Assembly (NCBI RefSeq): GCF_923079645.1
Contig: NZ_CAKLPY010000001.1
Span: 1,178,001 to 1,242,000 of the forward strand
Source of the DNA: Emticicia aquatica
Lineage (GTDB): Bacteria; Bacteroidota; Bacteroidia; Cytophagales; Spirosomataceae
DNA length: 64,000 nt
Direction of reading: 5' to 3'
The notes beneath the pieces were generated by a model. It had not been told where the DNA came from. It searched no databases and saw nothing but the letters and a program-made list of their open reading frames with translations. The first letter of the stretch is position 1, and each line of letters begins with the position of its first letter. Below are positions 17,827 through 25,867 of the stretch, piece after piece. The position numbers and the translations under genes were made by a program.

Positions 17827-19527
17827 CTTTTTATATTCATTAAATATTTCAACATTTTGCAAACCGTCCAACTCTATTTCGATTACAATTGGTCGAGTAC
17901 TTTTTTCTTGAAGTAAATTTAGACTCAATTCTAAATTTACTTCATCCTTCACTTTCAAATATTTTACATTATTTTCTTGGCAAAAAAACTCTGCAGAATG
18001 ATTTTGCTTAGTTTCAAAATATTCGCCAACTTCGGGTTGTTTATTTGGTCCGTCAATTATACGAAAAATATTTCCGCCATTATTATTTAAAAGTATAACT
18101 CGCAGATTATCAGGCAAATATGTATTCCAAAATGCATTCCTATCATAGAAAAATGACATATCACCAATTAAACATGTAACGGCTTTATCAGTTTTTATGG
18201 CACACCCAACAGCTGAACTTAACGAACCATCTATCCCACTTGTGCCTCTATTGGCAAAAACTTCAATATTTTTGCCTTTTCCTAAGCCAATGAGATTTGA
18301 ATATCTGACGACCATACTGTTAGCAACATGAAATATTGAATTCTCAGGCAGTTTATCAAGCACATTTCTTACAACTTTGAACTCACAAAAGTTAGAATTA
18401 CTCAAAAATTCATGCAAAATATGTTTTACTTTAAGATTTGATTGATTCCAAAGCTCAAAATATATATTTTCATCATCTTCATCTCCTTCTTTAAATTTCA
18501 AAAAATCTAAATCCTCAAATAATTGCTTAAAAAAATACTCTGGGGAAACTTCAACTTTATGGGTAAGTGTTTGAAACGGGTCAATCAAATCTCCATTTTC
18601 TTGAATATGAAAATGATATTTTGGCTTATTATTACGAATAAAAAGTTTTAAATTTTTAGAAATAATTGATTTACCACAAGTAATTAATAAATCAGGTTTT
18701 AGCTTATTTCTAAATTTTTCATTTTTAGAAGCTAAAATCACATCTGCCAATATTGAGTCAACCGAATTTACATTTGAAATGATGTCAGCCACTATCGGAA
18801 TATTTAACTCATCAGAAAATTTAGCTAATGTTTCATTTAGCTCCGAACTTTGGCGATTTCCAACAATAATAAGTTTATTCTCAGCATCTTGCCATATTTC
18901 TTTAAAATTGTTCCAAAATTGATTGGGTAATTTTTTATCCATCAAACAGTTTTCAATTATACGAACATTAGAGTCGAATGTAATTGTTTCATTCTCATTT
19001 GGATAAAATGGTTCTCTAATCGGGATATTTATATGAACTGGCCCTTTTGGATTTGTTTGGCTAAGATTAATTGCTTCATTTATAACACGTTCTATTTGCC
19101 AAATACAATCTTCATTTGAATAATCCGCTGGTAGTTCAAAACTTTTTTTTACATGTTTACCAAAAATTTCTCGTTGATAAATTGTCTGCCCATCATATTG
19201 ATGAATCCATTCAGCTGGTCTATCAGCAGTTAATATTAAAAGTGGTATTTCTTGAAAAAAAGATTCTGCAACAGCTGGTGCAAAATTATAAACTGCTGTT
19301 CCTGATGTACATATTAGCGAAACCGTTTTATTTGTCAACTGTGCCATACCAAGCCCAATAAAACCTGCCGAACGTTCATCACTAATACTAAAAGTTTCTA
19401 TATCTGGATGTCTAACCATTGAAAGGGTCAGTGCAGCACTTCTTGAACCTGGACAAAGAATTACAGTCTTAACATCTTTTTTTGAGAAAATTTCTGCAAT
19501 ATTATGAATTGGTTGTAAAATTGCCAT
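17806..19527 (-). CDS. menD: 2-succinyl-5-enolpyruvyl-6-hydroxy-3-cyclohexene-1-carboxylate synthase
   Basis: 573 residues. A thiamine-diphosphate enzyme that joins isochorismate and 2-oxoglutarate in menaquinone synthesis. The N-terminal pyrimidine domain carries VILCPGSRSAALTLSMVRHP, typical of MenD, with the conserved SERSAGFIGLG-like segment (SDERSAGFIGLGMAQLT); the C-terminal cofactor motif is GDMSFFYDRNAFWN ... LNNNGGNIF. The other men genes are not next to it. It implies a menaquinone-based respiratory chain. It converges on, and overlaps, the TPR lipoprotein gene. Confidence 0.95.
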   Translation of the reverse strand: MAILQPIHNIAEIFSKKDVKTVILCPGSRSAALTLSMVRHPDIETFSISDERSAGFIGLGMAQLTNKTVSLICTSGTAVYNFAPAVAESFFQEIPLLILTADRPAEWIHQYDGQTIYQREIFGKHVKKSFELPADYSNEDCIWQIERVINEAINLSQTNPKGPVHINIPIREPFYPNENETITFDSNVRIIENCLMDKKLPNQFWNNFKEIWQDAENKLIIVGNRQSSELNETLAKFSDELNIPIVADIISNVNSVDSILADVILASKNEKFRNKLKPDLLITCGKSIISKNLKLFIRNNKPKYHFHIQENGDLIDPFQTLTHKVEVSPEYFFKQLFEDLDFLKFKEGDEDDENIYFELWNQSNLKVKHILHEFLSNSNFCEFKVVRNVLDKLPENSIFHVANSMVVRYSNLIGLGKGKNIEVFANRGTSGIDGSLSSAVGCAIKTDKAVTCLIGDMSFFYDRNAFWNTYLPDNLRVILLNNNGGNIFRIIDGPNKQPEVGEYFETKQNHSAEFFCQENNVKYLKVKDEVNLELSLNLLQEKSTRPIVIEIELDGLQNVEIFNEYKKLFANFS

Positions 19528-19554
19528 TGCTAGTTTTTCTTTTTAGAATTGAAA

Positions 19555-19588
19555 AAACAAAAAAAGGTACGATAAACGCACCTTTTTA
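19555..19588 (-). terminator. Terminator of rpoD
   Basis: Stem-loop with AAAAAGGTGCG pairing with CGTACCTTTTT on the minus strand (one G-T pair), followed by further T residues, 27 bp past the sigma-factor stop codon. Confidence 0.75.
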
Positions 19589-19614
19589 ATATTAATTTTA
19601 GATAATCATAGATA

Positions 19615-20478
19615 TTATCCTAAATAAGCTTTTAATGCTTTACTTCTTGAAGTTTGGCGTAAACGTCTAATCGCTTTCTCTTTAATCTGACGAACACGTT
19701 CACGAGTAAGATTAAACTTTTCACCAATTTCTTCTAATGTCATCGCTTGCTCACCATTCAATCCAAAGTAATAAGTTATTACTTCAGCCTCACGCTGAGT
19801 TAATGTTGACAATGCTCTCATCACCTCTCTACGAAGTGAGTCATCAATTAAACCTTGGTCAGGTTTTACTTCACTATCATTTTCTAATACATCAAGTAAA
19901 CTATTCTCTTCACCTTGTACAAATGGTGCATCAACTGATACATGGCGACCAGAGATTTTCAACGTATCAATAACTTCCGCAGCCGTTATTTCCAAAACTT
20001 CCGCTAATTCTTCAGGTGAAGGTTCTCTTTCAAATTTTTGTTCTAAATCAGAAAATGTTTTAGAAATTTTATTTAGCGAACCAACTCTATTAAGTGGTAG
20101 TCTTACAATACGTGATTGTTCTGCCAATGCTTGCAAAATAGATTGACGAATCCACCAAACAGCATAGGAGATAAATTTAAAACCACGAGTTTCATCAAAT
20201 CTTTGTGCTGCTTTAATCAATCCCAAATTACCTTCATTAATTAAGTCTCCGAGTGACAAACCTTGATTTTGATATTGCTTAGCAACAGAAACAACAAAAC
20301 GTAAGTTTGCTTTTGTTAAACGCTCTAATGAATATTGGTCTCCATCTCTAATTTTTTGAGCGAGAATCACTTCCTCATCGGGTGTTAGCAAATCTACCTT
20401 TCCAATCTCTTGAAGGTATTTGTCGAGAGATTGACTCTCACGATTGGTAATTTGCTTACTAATTTTTAGCTGACGCAT
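19615..20478 (-). CDS. rpoD: RNA polymerase primary sigma factor, Bacteroidota type
   Basis: 287 residues, the short form typical of this phylum: it lacks region 1.1 and the long non-conserved insert. Region 1.2 ([20 protein letters not shown]), region 2 with the -10 recognition helix ([19 protein letters not shown]), region 3, and region 4 with the helix-turn-helix ([20 protein letters not shown]) are all intact. It should direct transcription from the TTTG / TAnnTTTG promoters seen elsewhere in this window. It lies 142 bp downstream of pnp in the same direction; the leader holds an unusual GC-rich patch. Confidence 0.96.
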   Translation of the reverse strand: MRQLKISKQITNRESQSLDKYLQEIGKVDLLTPDEEVILAQKIRDGDQYSLERLTKANLRFVVSVAKQYQNQGLSLGDLINEGNLGLIKAAQRFDETRGFKFISYAVWWIRQSILQALAEQSRIVRLPLNRVGSLNKISKTFSDLEQKFEREPSPEELAEVLEITAAEVIDTLKISGRHVSVDAPFVQGEENSLLDVLENDSEVKPDQGLIDDSLRREVMRALSTLTQREAEVITYYFGLNGEQAMTLEEIGEKFNLTRERVRQIKEKAIRRLRQTSRSKALKAYLG

Positions 20479-20491
20479 ATTTTCTTTATTA

Positions 20492-20510
20492 GCGGGACGC
20501 CGCCCGGCCG
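20492..20510 (-). promoter_or_regulatory. GC-rich patch with short hairpin in the rpoD leader
   Basis: Eighteen of 19 bases are G or C in a window that is about two-thirds A+T. On the minus strand it can form CGGG-(6 nt)-CCCG, ending 13 bp before the rpoD start codon. It may affect translation initiation or mRNA stability. No known element was recognised. Confidence 0.35.
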
Positions 20511-20592
20511 ATTTCTTAAATAACGTAAAAAACTTAAATACCTTGGATTAAAGAACAATTATTATTACCTAAATGTTCATTTAATATCCTAA

Positions 20593-20608
20593 CGCATGTA
20601 TTTCATGC
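20593..20608. repeat. Short inverted repeat between pnp and rpoD
   Basis: GCATG-(5 nt)-CATGC at about 20594-20608, flanked by A/T-rich sequence but without a following T run on the minus strand. It lies 13 bp past the pnp stop and may be a processing or protective 3' hairpin for pnp rather than a terminator. Confidence 0.35.
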
Positions 20609-20620
20609 ATTTTAAAAATA

Positions 20621-22750
20621 TTATTGCCTTTCAGGTCTTGGCAAAAGTGCTTTGCGAGATAAACGGAATTTACCAGTTTTAGGATCAACTTCAAGTAATT
20701 TAACTTGTAGTTCTTCGCCAATTTCTAATACTCCATCCATACTTGGCAATCTTTCCCAAGAAATTTCAGAAATATGTAATAAACCTTCCTTACCAGGCAT
20801 GAATTCTACAAATGCACCAAATGGTTGAATTGATTTTACTTTTGCATCATACACTTCACCTACTTCAGGCGTAGCTACTATTCCATAAACTCTTTTCTTG
20901 GCTTTATCCATACTTTCTCCATTTGAAGAGAAAATAGAAACATAACCTTTACCTTCTTTTTCTTCAATTGTGATTGTAGCACCAGATTCACGCTGAATCT
21001 CTTGAACGATTTTACCACCTGGCCCAATTACAGCACCAATAAATTCTTTATCAATAACTATAGTGAACGCACGTGGTGTATGAGGTTTTAATTCTGGTCT
21101 TGGAGTTGCAATAGCCTCTTTCATTTTCCCTAAAATATGAATACGACCTTGTTTTGCTTGCATTAACGCTTGCTCCAAAACTTCAAATGATAAACCACCA
21201 ATTTTAATATCCATTTGGCAGGCAGTGATTCCATTCTCAGTACCAGTTACTTTGAAATCCATATCACCTAAATGGTCTTCATCTCCTAAAATATCCGATA
21301 AAACTGCCCACTTGCCAGTAGAAGTATCGGTAATTAAACCCATTGCAATACCAGAAATCGGAGCTTTAATTGGCACACCTGCATCCATTAGTGCTAAACA
21401 ACCCGCACAAACTGTTGCCATTGACGATGAACCATTTGATTCCAAAATATCAGAAACTACACGAATTGTATAAGGGTTTTCAGAATCTGGAGGAAGAATT
21501 TTCTTTAATGAACGTTGAGCCAAATTTCCATGACCAATTTCTCGACGACCAGCACCACGGTTTGGTTTAATTTCACCAGTTGAAAATCCTGGGAAATTAT
21601 AGTGTAAGTAAAATTTACTATATCCTGAAACCATTACTTGGTCAACAATCATTTCATCAAGCTTCGTCCCCAAAGTTGCAGTTGTCAATGATTGTGTTTC
21701 TCCACGTGTAAACAATGCGGCCCCATGTGCAGATGGTAAATAATCAACTTCACAAACGATTGGACGAATTTCATCTAACTTACGTCCATCAAGTCTTGTA
21801 CGTTCATTAAGAACCATATTTCTTGAAGCATAATATTGAATATCCCCAAAATAGGTTTTTGCAAAAGATTTTTTTGTAGCTAATTCTTCTTCAGTAAGCG
21901 TAGCTAAAAATTCATCTAATATTACTCCGAATTTTTCTTTTCTAACTTCTTTTTTATTGCTTCCTTCCAAACAAACCGCATAAACTTTGTTATAAAGCTC
22001 ATTGTTCATTCTTTCACGAAGTTCCTCATCATGTTTTTCATGGTTGTAAACACGTTTTTCTGTCTTACCAACCATCACACCAAACTCTTTTTGTGCATTA
22101 ACCTGTACAATGATGGCTTCATGGGCAACTTTAATTGCTTCAATCATTTCATCTTCCGTACATTGGTCAGCCTCTCCCTCAACCATAATGATATTATCTA
22201 CTGTTCCAGCAACAATTAAATCTAAAGTTGCTTTCTTGATTTCAGTAGTTGATGGATTGACAATATATTTCCCATCAATTTTCGCAACTCTTACTTCAGA
22301 AATTGGCCCATTAAATGGAATATCAGAAACTGCAATTGCAGCGGAAGCTGCTAAAGCAGCAAGTGCATCTGGCTGAACCTCAGCATCAGCTGAAATTAAA
22401 AACACCATTACTTGAACATCAGCATGATAATCTTCAGGAAAAATGGGACGTAACGCACGGTCAATCAAACGACTTATTAAAATTTCATTATCGGATAATC
22501 GTCCTTCTCTTCTTTGAAAGCTTCCTGGAATTTTACCAGCCGAACCAAATTTCTCTTGATAGTCAACCGAAAGAGGTAAGAAGTCGGTTCCTTCTTTGTG
22601 TTCTTGTGCTGCAACCACAGTAGCTAAGAGCATTGCATCACCACATCTTACTACCACTGAGCCGTCAGCTTGTCTTGCTAATTTACCAGTTTCAAGTGTA
22701 ATCACTTTGCCATCGGGCATTTCGATGGTCTTAGAGTGAATGTTAAACAT
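20621..22750 (-). CDS. pnp: Polynucleotide phosphorylase
   Basis: 709 residues, normal length. Two RNase PH-like core domains (first near 10-215, second near 310-530, including [20 protein letters not shown] [19 protein letters not shown]), a helical linker, a KH domain with [16 protein letters not shown], and an S1 domain ([20 protein letters not shown]). It degrades RNA 3' to 5' using phosphate, as part of RNA turnover. The rpsO-pnp order is the classic one. Its leader carries two stem-loops that could be targets for autoregulation, and rpsO has its own terminator upstream. Confidence 0.97.
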   Translation of the reverse strand: MFNIHSKTIEMPDGKVITLETGKLARQADGSVVVRCGDAMLLATVVAAQEHKEGTDFLPLSVDYQEKFGSAGKIPGSFQRREGRLSDNEILISRLIDRALRPIFPEDYHADVQVMVFLISADAEVQPDALAALAASAAIAVSDIPFNGPISEVRVAKIDGKYIVNPSTTEIKKATLDLIVAGTVDNIIMVEGEADQCTEDEMIEAIKVAHEAIIVQVNAQKEFGVMVGKTEKRVYNHEKHDEELRERMNNELYNKVYAVCLEGSNKKEVRKEKFGVILDEFLATLTEEELATKKSFAKTYFGDIQYYASRNMVLNERTRLDGRKLDEIRPIVCEVDYLPSAHGAALFTRGETQSLTTATLGTKLDEMIVDQVMVSGYSKFYLHYNFPGFSTGEIKPNRGAGRREIGHGNLAQRSLKKILPPDSENPYTIRVVSDILESNGSSSMATVCAGCLALMDAGVPIKAPISGIAMGLITDTSTGKWAVLSDILGDEDHLGDMDFKVTGTENGITACQMDIKIGGLSFEVLEQALMQAKQGRIHILGKMKEAIATPRPELKPHTPRAFTIVIDKEFIGAVIGPGGKIVQEIQRESGATITIEEKEGKGYVSIFSSNGESMDKAKKRVYGIVATPEVGEVYDAKVKSIQPFGAFVEFMPGKEGLLHISEISWERLPSMDGVLEIGEELQVKLLEVDPKTGKFRLSRKALLPRPERQ

Positions 22751-22770
22751 TTTTTAGTTTAAGATTAAAG

Positions 22771-22824
22771 CCACGTATCCGCTTTCGACGTGGTTGTTTA
22801 TTATCCGTATTTCCGCGGGGATAA
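22771..22824 (-). promoter_or_regulatory. Two stem-loops in the pnp leader
   Basis: CCACGT (22771-22776) pairs with ACGTGG (22788-22793), and TTATCC (22801-22806) pairs with GGATAA (22819-22824) around a GC-rich loop. Both lie between the rpsO terminator and the pnp start. In Escherichia coli a hairpin at the same place is cut by RNase III to start PNPase autoregulation; whether this happens here is inference. Confidence 0.4.
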
Positions 22825-22854
22825 AATTGATATATTATTGTAGTCTTTATTTCG

Positions 22855-22893
22855 AATAAAAAATCAGGGAATACCCAAAAGGGATTCCCTGAT
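22855..22893 (-). terminator. Terminator of rpsO
   Basis: 10-bp perfect stem (22863-22872 with 22884-22893) followed on the minus strand by six T residues, 9 bp past the rpsO stop codon. Confidence 0.82.
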
Positions 22894-22901
22894 ATGTAAT
22901 A

Positions 22902-23177
22902 TTACTTACGAATTCCTAATTCAGCAATGATAGCTCTGTAACGAGAAATGTCATTCTTGTACAAATAATCAAGCAATCGACGACGCTTACCAACCAATTT
23001 CAACAAACCTGCTCTAGTTGAGTAGTCATGTTTGTGAGATTTTAAATGTTCAGTAAGGTGTGCAATACGATAAGTAAATAGAGCAATTTGAGACTCAGCA
23101 GAGCCAGTATCAGTTGCTTTTTTTTGGAAGCCTTTTGCAGCAAAGATTTCTTCCTTTTTTTCCGTAGTTAAATACAT
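22902..23177 (-). CDS. rpsO: 30S ribosomal protein S15
   Basis: 91 residues, close to the usual 89. It binds 16S rRNA helices 20-22 early in small-subunit assembly. The family signatures are present: [20 protein letters not shown] and [25 protein letters not shown]. Complete. A TACCTTTG element at 23226-23219 on the minus strand matches the -7 box, without an obvious -33 partner, and gives a leader of about 30 nt. Confidence 0.98.
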   Translation of the reverse strand: MYLTTEKKEEIFAAKGFQKKATDTGSAESQIALFTYRIAHLTEHLKSHKHDYSTRAGLLKLVGKRRRLLDYLYKNDISRYRAIIAELGIRK

Positions 23178-23218
23178 TGTGATGTTAACTTAGATTTAAT
23201 AAAATATGAAAATAATTG

Positions 23219-23226
23219 CAAAGGTA
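23219..23226 (-). promoter_or_regulatory. Candidate -7 box of rpsO
   Basis: TACCTTTG on the minus strand fits TAnnTTTG. No TTTG box at 19-21 bp upstream was found, so this rests on one element only. Confidence 0.35.
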
Positions 23227-23284
23227 GGAATTATTTTTCAATAAATAATGAAAAATAAACAACAAATAAAGTATATTGTTATAC

Positions 23285-23317
23285 AAAAAAAGCCCTCCTC
23301 AAATTGGGAAAGCTTTT
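23285..23317 (-). terminator. Terminator of the tRNA-Leu/repeat transcript
   Basis: On the minus strand an 11-bp stem (23317-23307 with 23298-23288, two G-T pairs) with an 8-nt loop is followed by seven T residues. It lies just beyond the tandem repeats, so it bounds a transcript that begins upstream of tRNA-Leu. Confidence 0.7.
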
Positions 23318-23335
23318 CAAATAACAAATGTTCAA

Positions 23336-23654
23336 CTTAAACTTAAAATCTGTTAAGCTTTTGCTAGTAATTGCTTTGTAAAACTAACAATTGTTCAATC
23401 GAACGTCGACCGCTTAAACTTAAAATCTGTTAAGCTTTTGCTAGTAATTGCTTTGTAAAACTAACAATTGTTCAATCGAACGTCGACCGCTTAAACTTAA
23501 AATCTGTAAAGCTTTTGCTAGTAGTTGCTTTGTAAAACTAACAATTGCTCAATCGAACGTCGACCGCTTAAACTTAAAATCTGTAAAGCTTTTGCTAGTA
23601 GTTGCTTTGTAAAACTAACAATTGTTCAATCAAACGTCGACCGCTTAAACTTAA
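23336..23654 (-). repeat. Four 77-bp tandem repeats downstream of tRNA-Leu
   Basis: Units begin at 23336, 23413, 23490 and 23567, each exactly 77 bp; an 11-bp partial fifth unit runs from 23644, ending four bases before the tRNA-Leu 3' end. The two copies far from the tRNA share CTGTTAAG...AGTAATTG, the two near it share CTGTAAAG...AGTAGTTG; single further changes occur. A shortened, decayed unit precedes the array at about 23310-23335. Each unit has the palindrome AACAATTGTT and, on the minus strand, the hairpin GTTC-GATT-GAAC. Promoter and terminator placement says the array is transcribed as the tRNA trailer. It is not a CRISPR: there are no unique spacers. Confidence 0.93.
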
Positions 23655-23658
23655 CATG

Positions 23659-23742
23659 TGACGAAGAAGAGATTCGAACTCTCACAGGCTTTCGCCCACT
23701 ACCACCTCAAAGTAGCGTGTCTACCAATTTCACCACCTCGCC
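23659..23742 (-). tRNA. tRNA-Leu (anticodon GAG)
   Basis: 84 nt without CCA. Acceptor stem GGCGAGG pairs with CTTCGTC (two G-T pairs), a long variable arm typical of leucine tRNA is present, the T arm contains GTTCGAATC, and the anticodon loop TTGAGGT gives GAG. The genome supplies CA rather than the full CCA after the discriminator A. A matching promoter ends 15 bp upstream. Confidence 0.93.
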
Positions 23743-23756
23743 TTTAAATCAATATG

Positions 23757-23788
23757 CAAAACTAAAAAAGGACAAAGATTTTTCCAAA
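23757..23788 (-). promoter_or_regulatory. Promoter of tRNA-Leu
   Basis: On the minus strand TTTG (23788-23785) and TAGTTTTG (23764-23757) are separated by exactly 20 bp, a full match to the Bacteroidota consensus TTTG-N(19-21)-TAnnTTTG. Transcription would begin about 8 bp before the tRNA. Confidence 0.75.
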
Positions 23789-23814
23789 TTTTGTTTTACT
23801 TTACTACTAAAAAT

Positions 23815-23837
23815 AAAAGCCTCAATGAGAGGCTTTT
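23815..23837 (-). terminator. Terminator of the tRNA-Lys unit
   Basis: 9-bp perfect stem (23815-23823 with 23829-23837), 5-nt loop, then a T-rich stretch on the minus strand. It starts one or two bases after the 3' end of the nearer tRNA-Lys, so tRNA-Leu is transcribed separately. Confidence 0.75.
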
Positions 23838-23838
23838 G

Positions 23839-23911
23839 TGATCCCGCTGGGATTCGAACCCAGGACCCATACATTAAAAGTGTATTGCTCTACCAACTGA
23901 GCTACGGAATC
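23839..23911 (-). tRNA. tRNA-Lys (anticodon TTT), copy 1
   Basis: 73 nt. Acceptor stem GATTCCG with CGGGATC, D arm GCTCAGTTGGTAGAGC, anticodon stem-loop ATACA-CTTTTAA-TGTAT (anticodon TTT), T arm GGGTTCGAATCC. All stems close. Identical to the second copy 157 bp away. Confidence 0.95.
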
Positions 23912-23995
23912 ATCAAACATTTGGCAAAACCATTTGCTTGTATATGTAATATGTGTCATCTGACACGAGAGAAGAATTATCACTGATAACCCTTG

Positions 23996-24068
23996 TGATC
24001 CCGCTGGGATTCGAACCCAGGACCCATACATTAAAAGTGTATTGCTCTACCAACTGAGCTACGGAATC
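23996..24068 (-). tRNA. tRNA-Lys (anticodon TTT), copy 2
   Basis: 73 nt, identical in sequence to copy 1, including a few flanking bases on both sides, which points to a recent duplication or gene conversion. The 84-bp spacer between copies contains the small hairpin GTGTCA-TC-TGACAC (23953-23966). Confidence 0.95.
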
Positions 24069-24191
24069 ATTTTATTTGGTATTCTACTTTAGTTTTGTTG
24101 TAACAGATTGATATTAAATTGTTTTTACTAAATTTGTATTTTCTGTTACTATCTTCCTAAATCGTGGTGCAAAAGTAGTACTTTTAACAAT

Positions 24192-24932
24192 ATGATGCAA
24201 ACATACTTTTTGAAATTTCTGAAAATATTTTTTACTTTTTTTTTAATCTTGACTCAACTTCCTGATAGTCAAGCACAAACAGCTTTAAATAAAAAAGCAG
24301 ATTCTTTATTTATCAAGAAAAAATTTGATGATGCGAAAGTGATTTATGAACAAATTCTGAAAAATTCAGAAAATACAAACCCAAAAATCTACTTAAAACT
24401 TGCAAATATTTCTGAAAATAAAGGTGAATTTGTCAGTGAACTTTACTACCTAAATTTATTCTTTTTTAAAGAACCTAATGAAAAAGTCTTTGAAAAGATG
24501 TATAATGTAGCCACAGAAAATGGATTTAAAGGCTACGAAAAAAATGATTTAAACTATTTTCTATTTTATTATCGTAAATATTCTACCTACGTTTGGGGTA
24601 GTTTTCTCGTTCTTGGGATTTATATCTTTGTTGTTTTACTAGCAAAAAAAAGGAATAAACAATTTTCTCCAGTTCGACACAAAATAATATTTTTAATTTA
24701 TCTGCTTTTTTTAGGAAGTTTAATTAATATTCCAAATAATTATCGTTCGGCAATAATTAAAAACCCTAAGGTTTATTTAAGAGATTATCCATCCGCCGCC
24801 TCTCAAATTATTGGACAAATTGGCGAAGGTAACCGATTAAATATTATCAAGTCTGATGATATTTGGTATCAAGTTTTATGGGAAGGACAATTTTGTTATT
24901 TAAAAGAGAGTGATATTTTAATTGTAAAATAA
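24192..24932 (+). CDS. Membrane protein with TPR-like region and C-terminal SH3-like domain
   Basis: 246 residues. A signal peptide (to about AQTALNKK, residue 29) is followed by a short TPR-like helical region (ADSLFIKKKFDDAKVIYEQI), two membrane helices (about 134-151 and 164-181), and a C-terminal bacterial SH3-like domain (about 190-245, VYLRDYPSAASQIIGQIGEG ... WYQVLWEGQFCYLKESDI). The layout resembles BatE-type aerotolerance proteins of Bacteroidota, which combine TPR and SH3 domains, but no BatA-D genes are nearby, so the name is not used. It probably senses or binds envelope material. It follows two tRNA genes on the opposite strand. Confidence 0.75.
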   Translation: MMQTYFLKFLKIFFTFFLILTQLPDSQAQTALNKKADSLFIKKKFDDAKVIYEQILKNSENTNPKIYLKLANISENKGEFVSELYYLNLFFFKEPNEKVFEKMYNVATENGFKGYEKNDLNYFLFYYRKYSTYVWGSFLVLGIYIFVVLLAKKRNKQFSPVRHKIIFLIYLLFLGSLINIPNNYRSAIIKNPKVYLRDYPSAASQIIGQIGEGNRLNIIKSDDIWYQVLWEGQFCYLKESDILIVK

Positions 24933-24950
24933 AAATATCACTCACAAAAA

Positions 24951-25775
24951 TCATTCAATAAGCTGCTTCAAAGGAGAATTTTTCTCTTTTGCAAGTGTTG
25001 TATAAACTAATCTATCGACCAAACTCGGAAAAAACTTATTCAACCAAACTGTTAATCGACCTTCATTAGTAAGAATAATAGACCGCTTACGTTTGATTAT
25101 CGCTTTTACAATATGCTTGGCACATTCTTCGGCCGACATCATTTTTTCTTCATCTCTTACTGTTTCTTTGCTTATCTGACCATTTCCATCTATTGCTGCA
25201 AAACGGATATTTGAAGATGTAAATCCAGGACAAGCGGTGAGAACATTTACTCCAGTATGTAGTAATTCAGTTCTTAATGATTCAAGAAAACCATTTACTG
25301 CAAATTTTGATGCGGAGTATCCACTTCTAACTGGTAATCCTCTGAAACCTGCAATGGAAGAAATGCCAGCTATCGTACCTTTTGATTTCTTAATATAGGG
25401 TAATGCAGCTTGCGTGAGATAAACCGTACCGAAAAAATTAATATCCATTACTTTACGAATGGTCGCATCAATATCAGCATCTTCAAACATTGACCGCATC
25501 GTAATGCCAGCATTATTGATCAAAATATCAATTTTTCCGTAATGATAAATGGCTTCGGCAATAATTCGTTTATTATCATCCTCAACACTCGAATCGGCCA
25601 CAACATAATAATTTTCAATTCCTTTTGAACGCAATTCATGGCTCGTCAATTCTAATTTATCAATGTTACGACCAGTAATTATTAGCCTACATTGTTCTTT
25701 ACCTAGCTCAAAAGCCAAAGCTTTTCCAATGCCAGAAGAACCTCCTGTTATTATTGCAACTTTATTTTTCAACAT
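24951..25775 (-). CDS. Short-chain dehydrogenase/reductase
   Basis: 274 residues, classical SDR. NAD(P)-binding TGGSSGIGKALAFEL near the N-terminus, NNAG motif (LINNAGITM), catalytic serine in GISSIAGFRG, and active-site SGYSASKFAVNGFLES with Tyr and Lys in place. The C-terminal extension (KRKRSIILTNEGRLTVWLNK FFP, about residues 225-262) is like that of the membrane-associated DltE/YqjQ-type SDRs. The substrate is unknown. Single gene converging on the TPR/SH3 gene. Confidence 0.88.
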   Translation of the reverse strand: MLKNKVAIITGGSSGIGKALAFELGKEQCRLIITGRNIDKLELTSHELRSKGIENYYVVADSSVEDDNKRIIAEAIYHYGKIDILINNAGITMRSMFEDADIDATIRKVMDINFFGTVYLTQAALPYIKKSKGTIAGISSIAGFRGLPVRSGYSASKFAVNGFLESLRTELLHTGVNVLTACPGFTSSNIRFAAIDGNGQISKETVRDEEKMMSAEECAKHIVKAIIKRKRSIILTNEGRLTVWLNKFFPSLVDRLVYTTLAKEKNSPLKQLIE

Positions 25776-25867
25776 GGCAAAAATCTATTTTGGAATAACA
25801 TAAAACATGAGAATACCTCTAGTTAAAATGTTTTTTTTTATAAATTTGTTCCCAAATGAAATTAAAA

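Noticed and set aside
22110..22623. Several rightward frames opposite pnp
   Set aside because: They are antisense shadows of a highly conserved gene with no independent features.
23336..23654. CRISPR array
   Set aside because: The whole 77-bp unit repeats without unique spacers, and no cas genes are in the window.
23525..23986. A 153-codon rightward frame across the repeats and tRNA genes
   Set aside because: It runs through repeat units and antisense to tRNA-Leu and tRNA-Lys; the open frame comes from the repeat period and tRNA sequence, not from a protein family.
23839..24068. Integration site (att) created by a mobile element at tRNA-Lys
   Set aside because: The duplicated unit is the whole tRNA, with no integrase or foreign-looking DNA between the copies.
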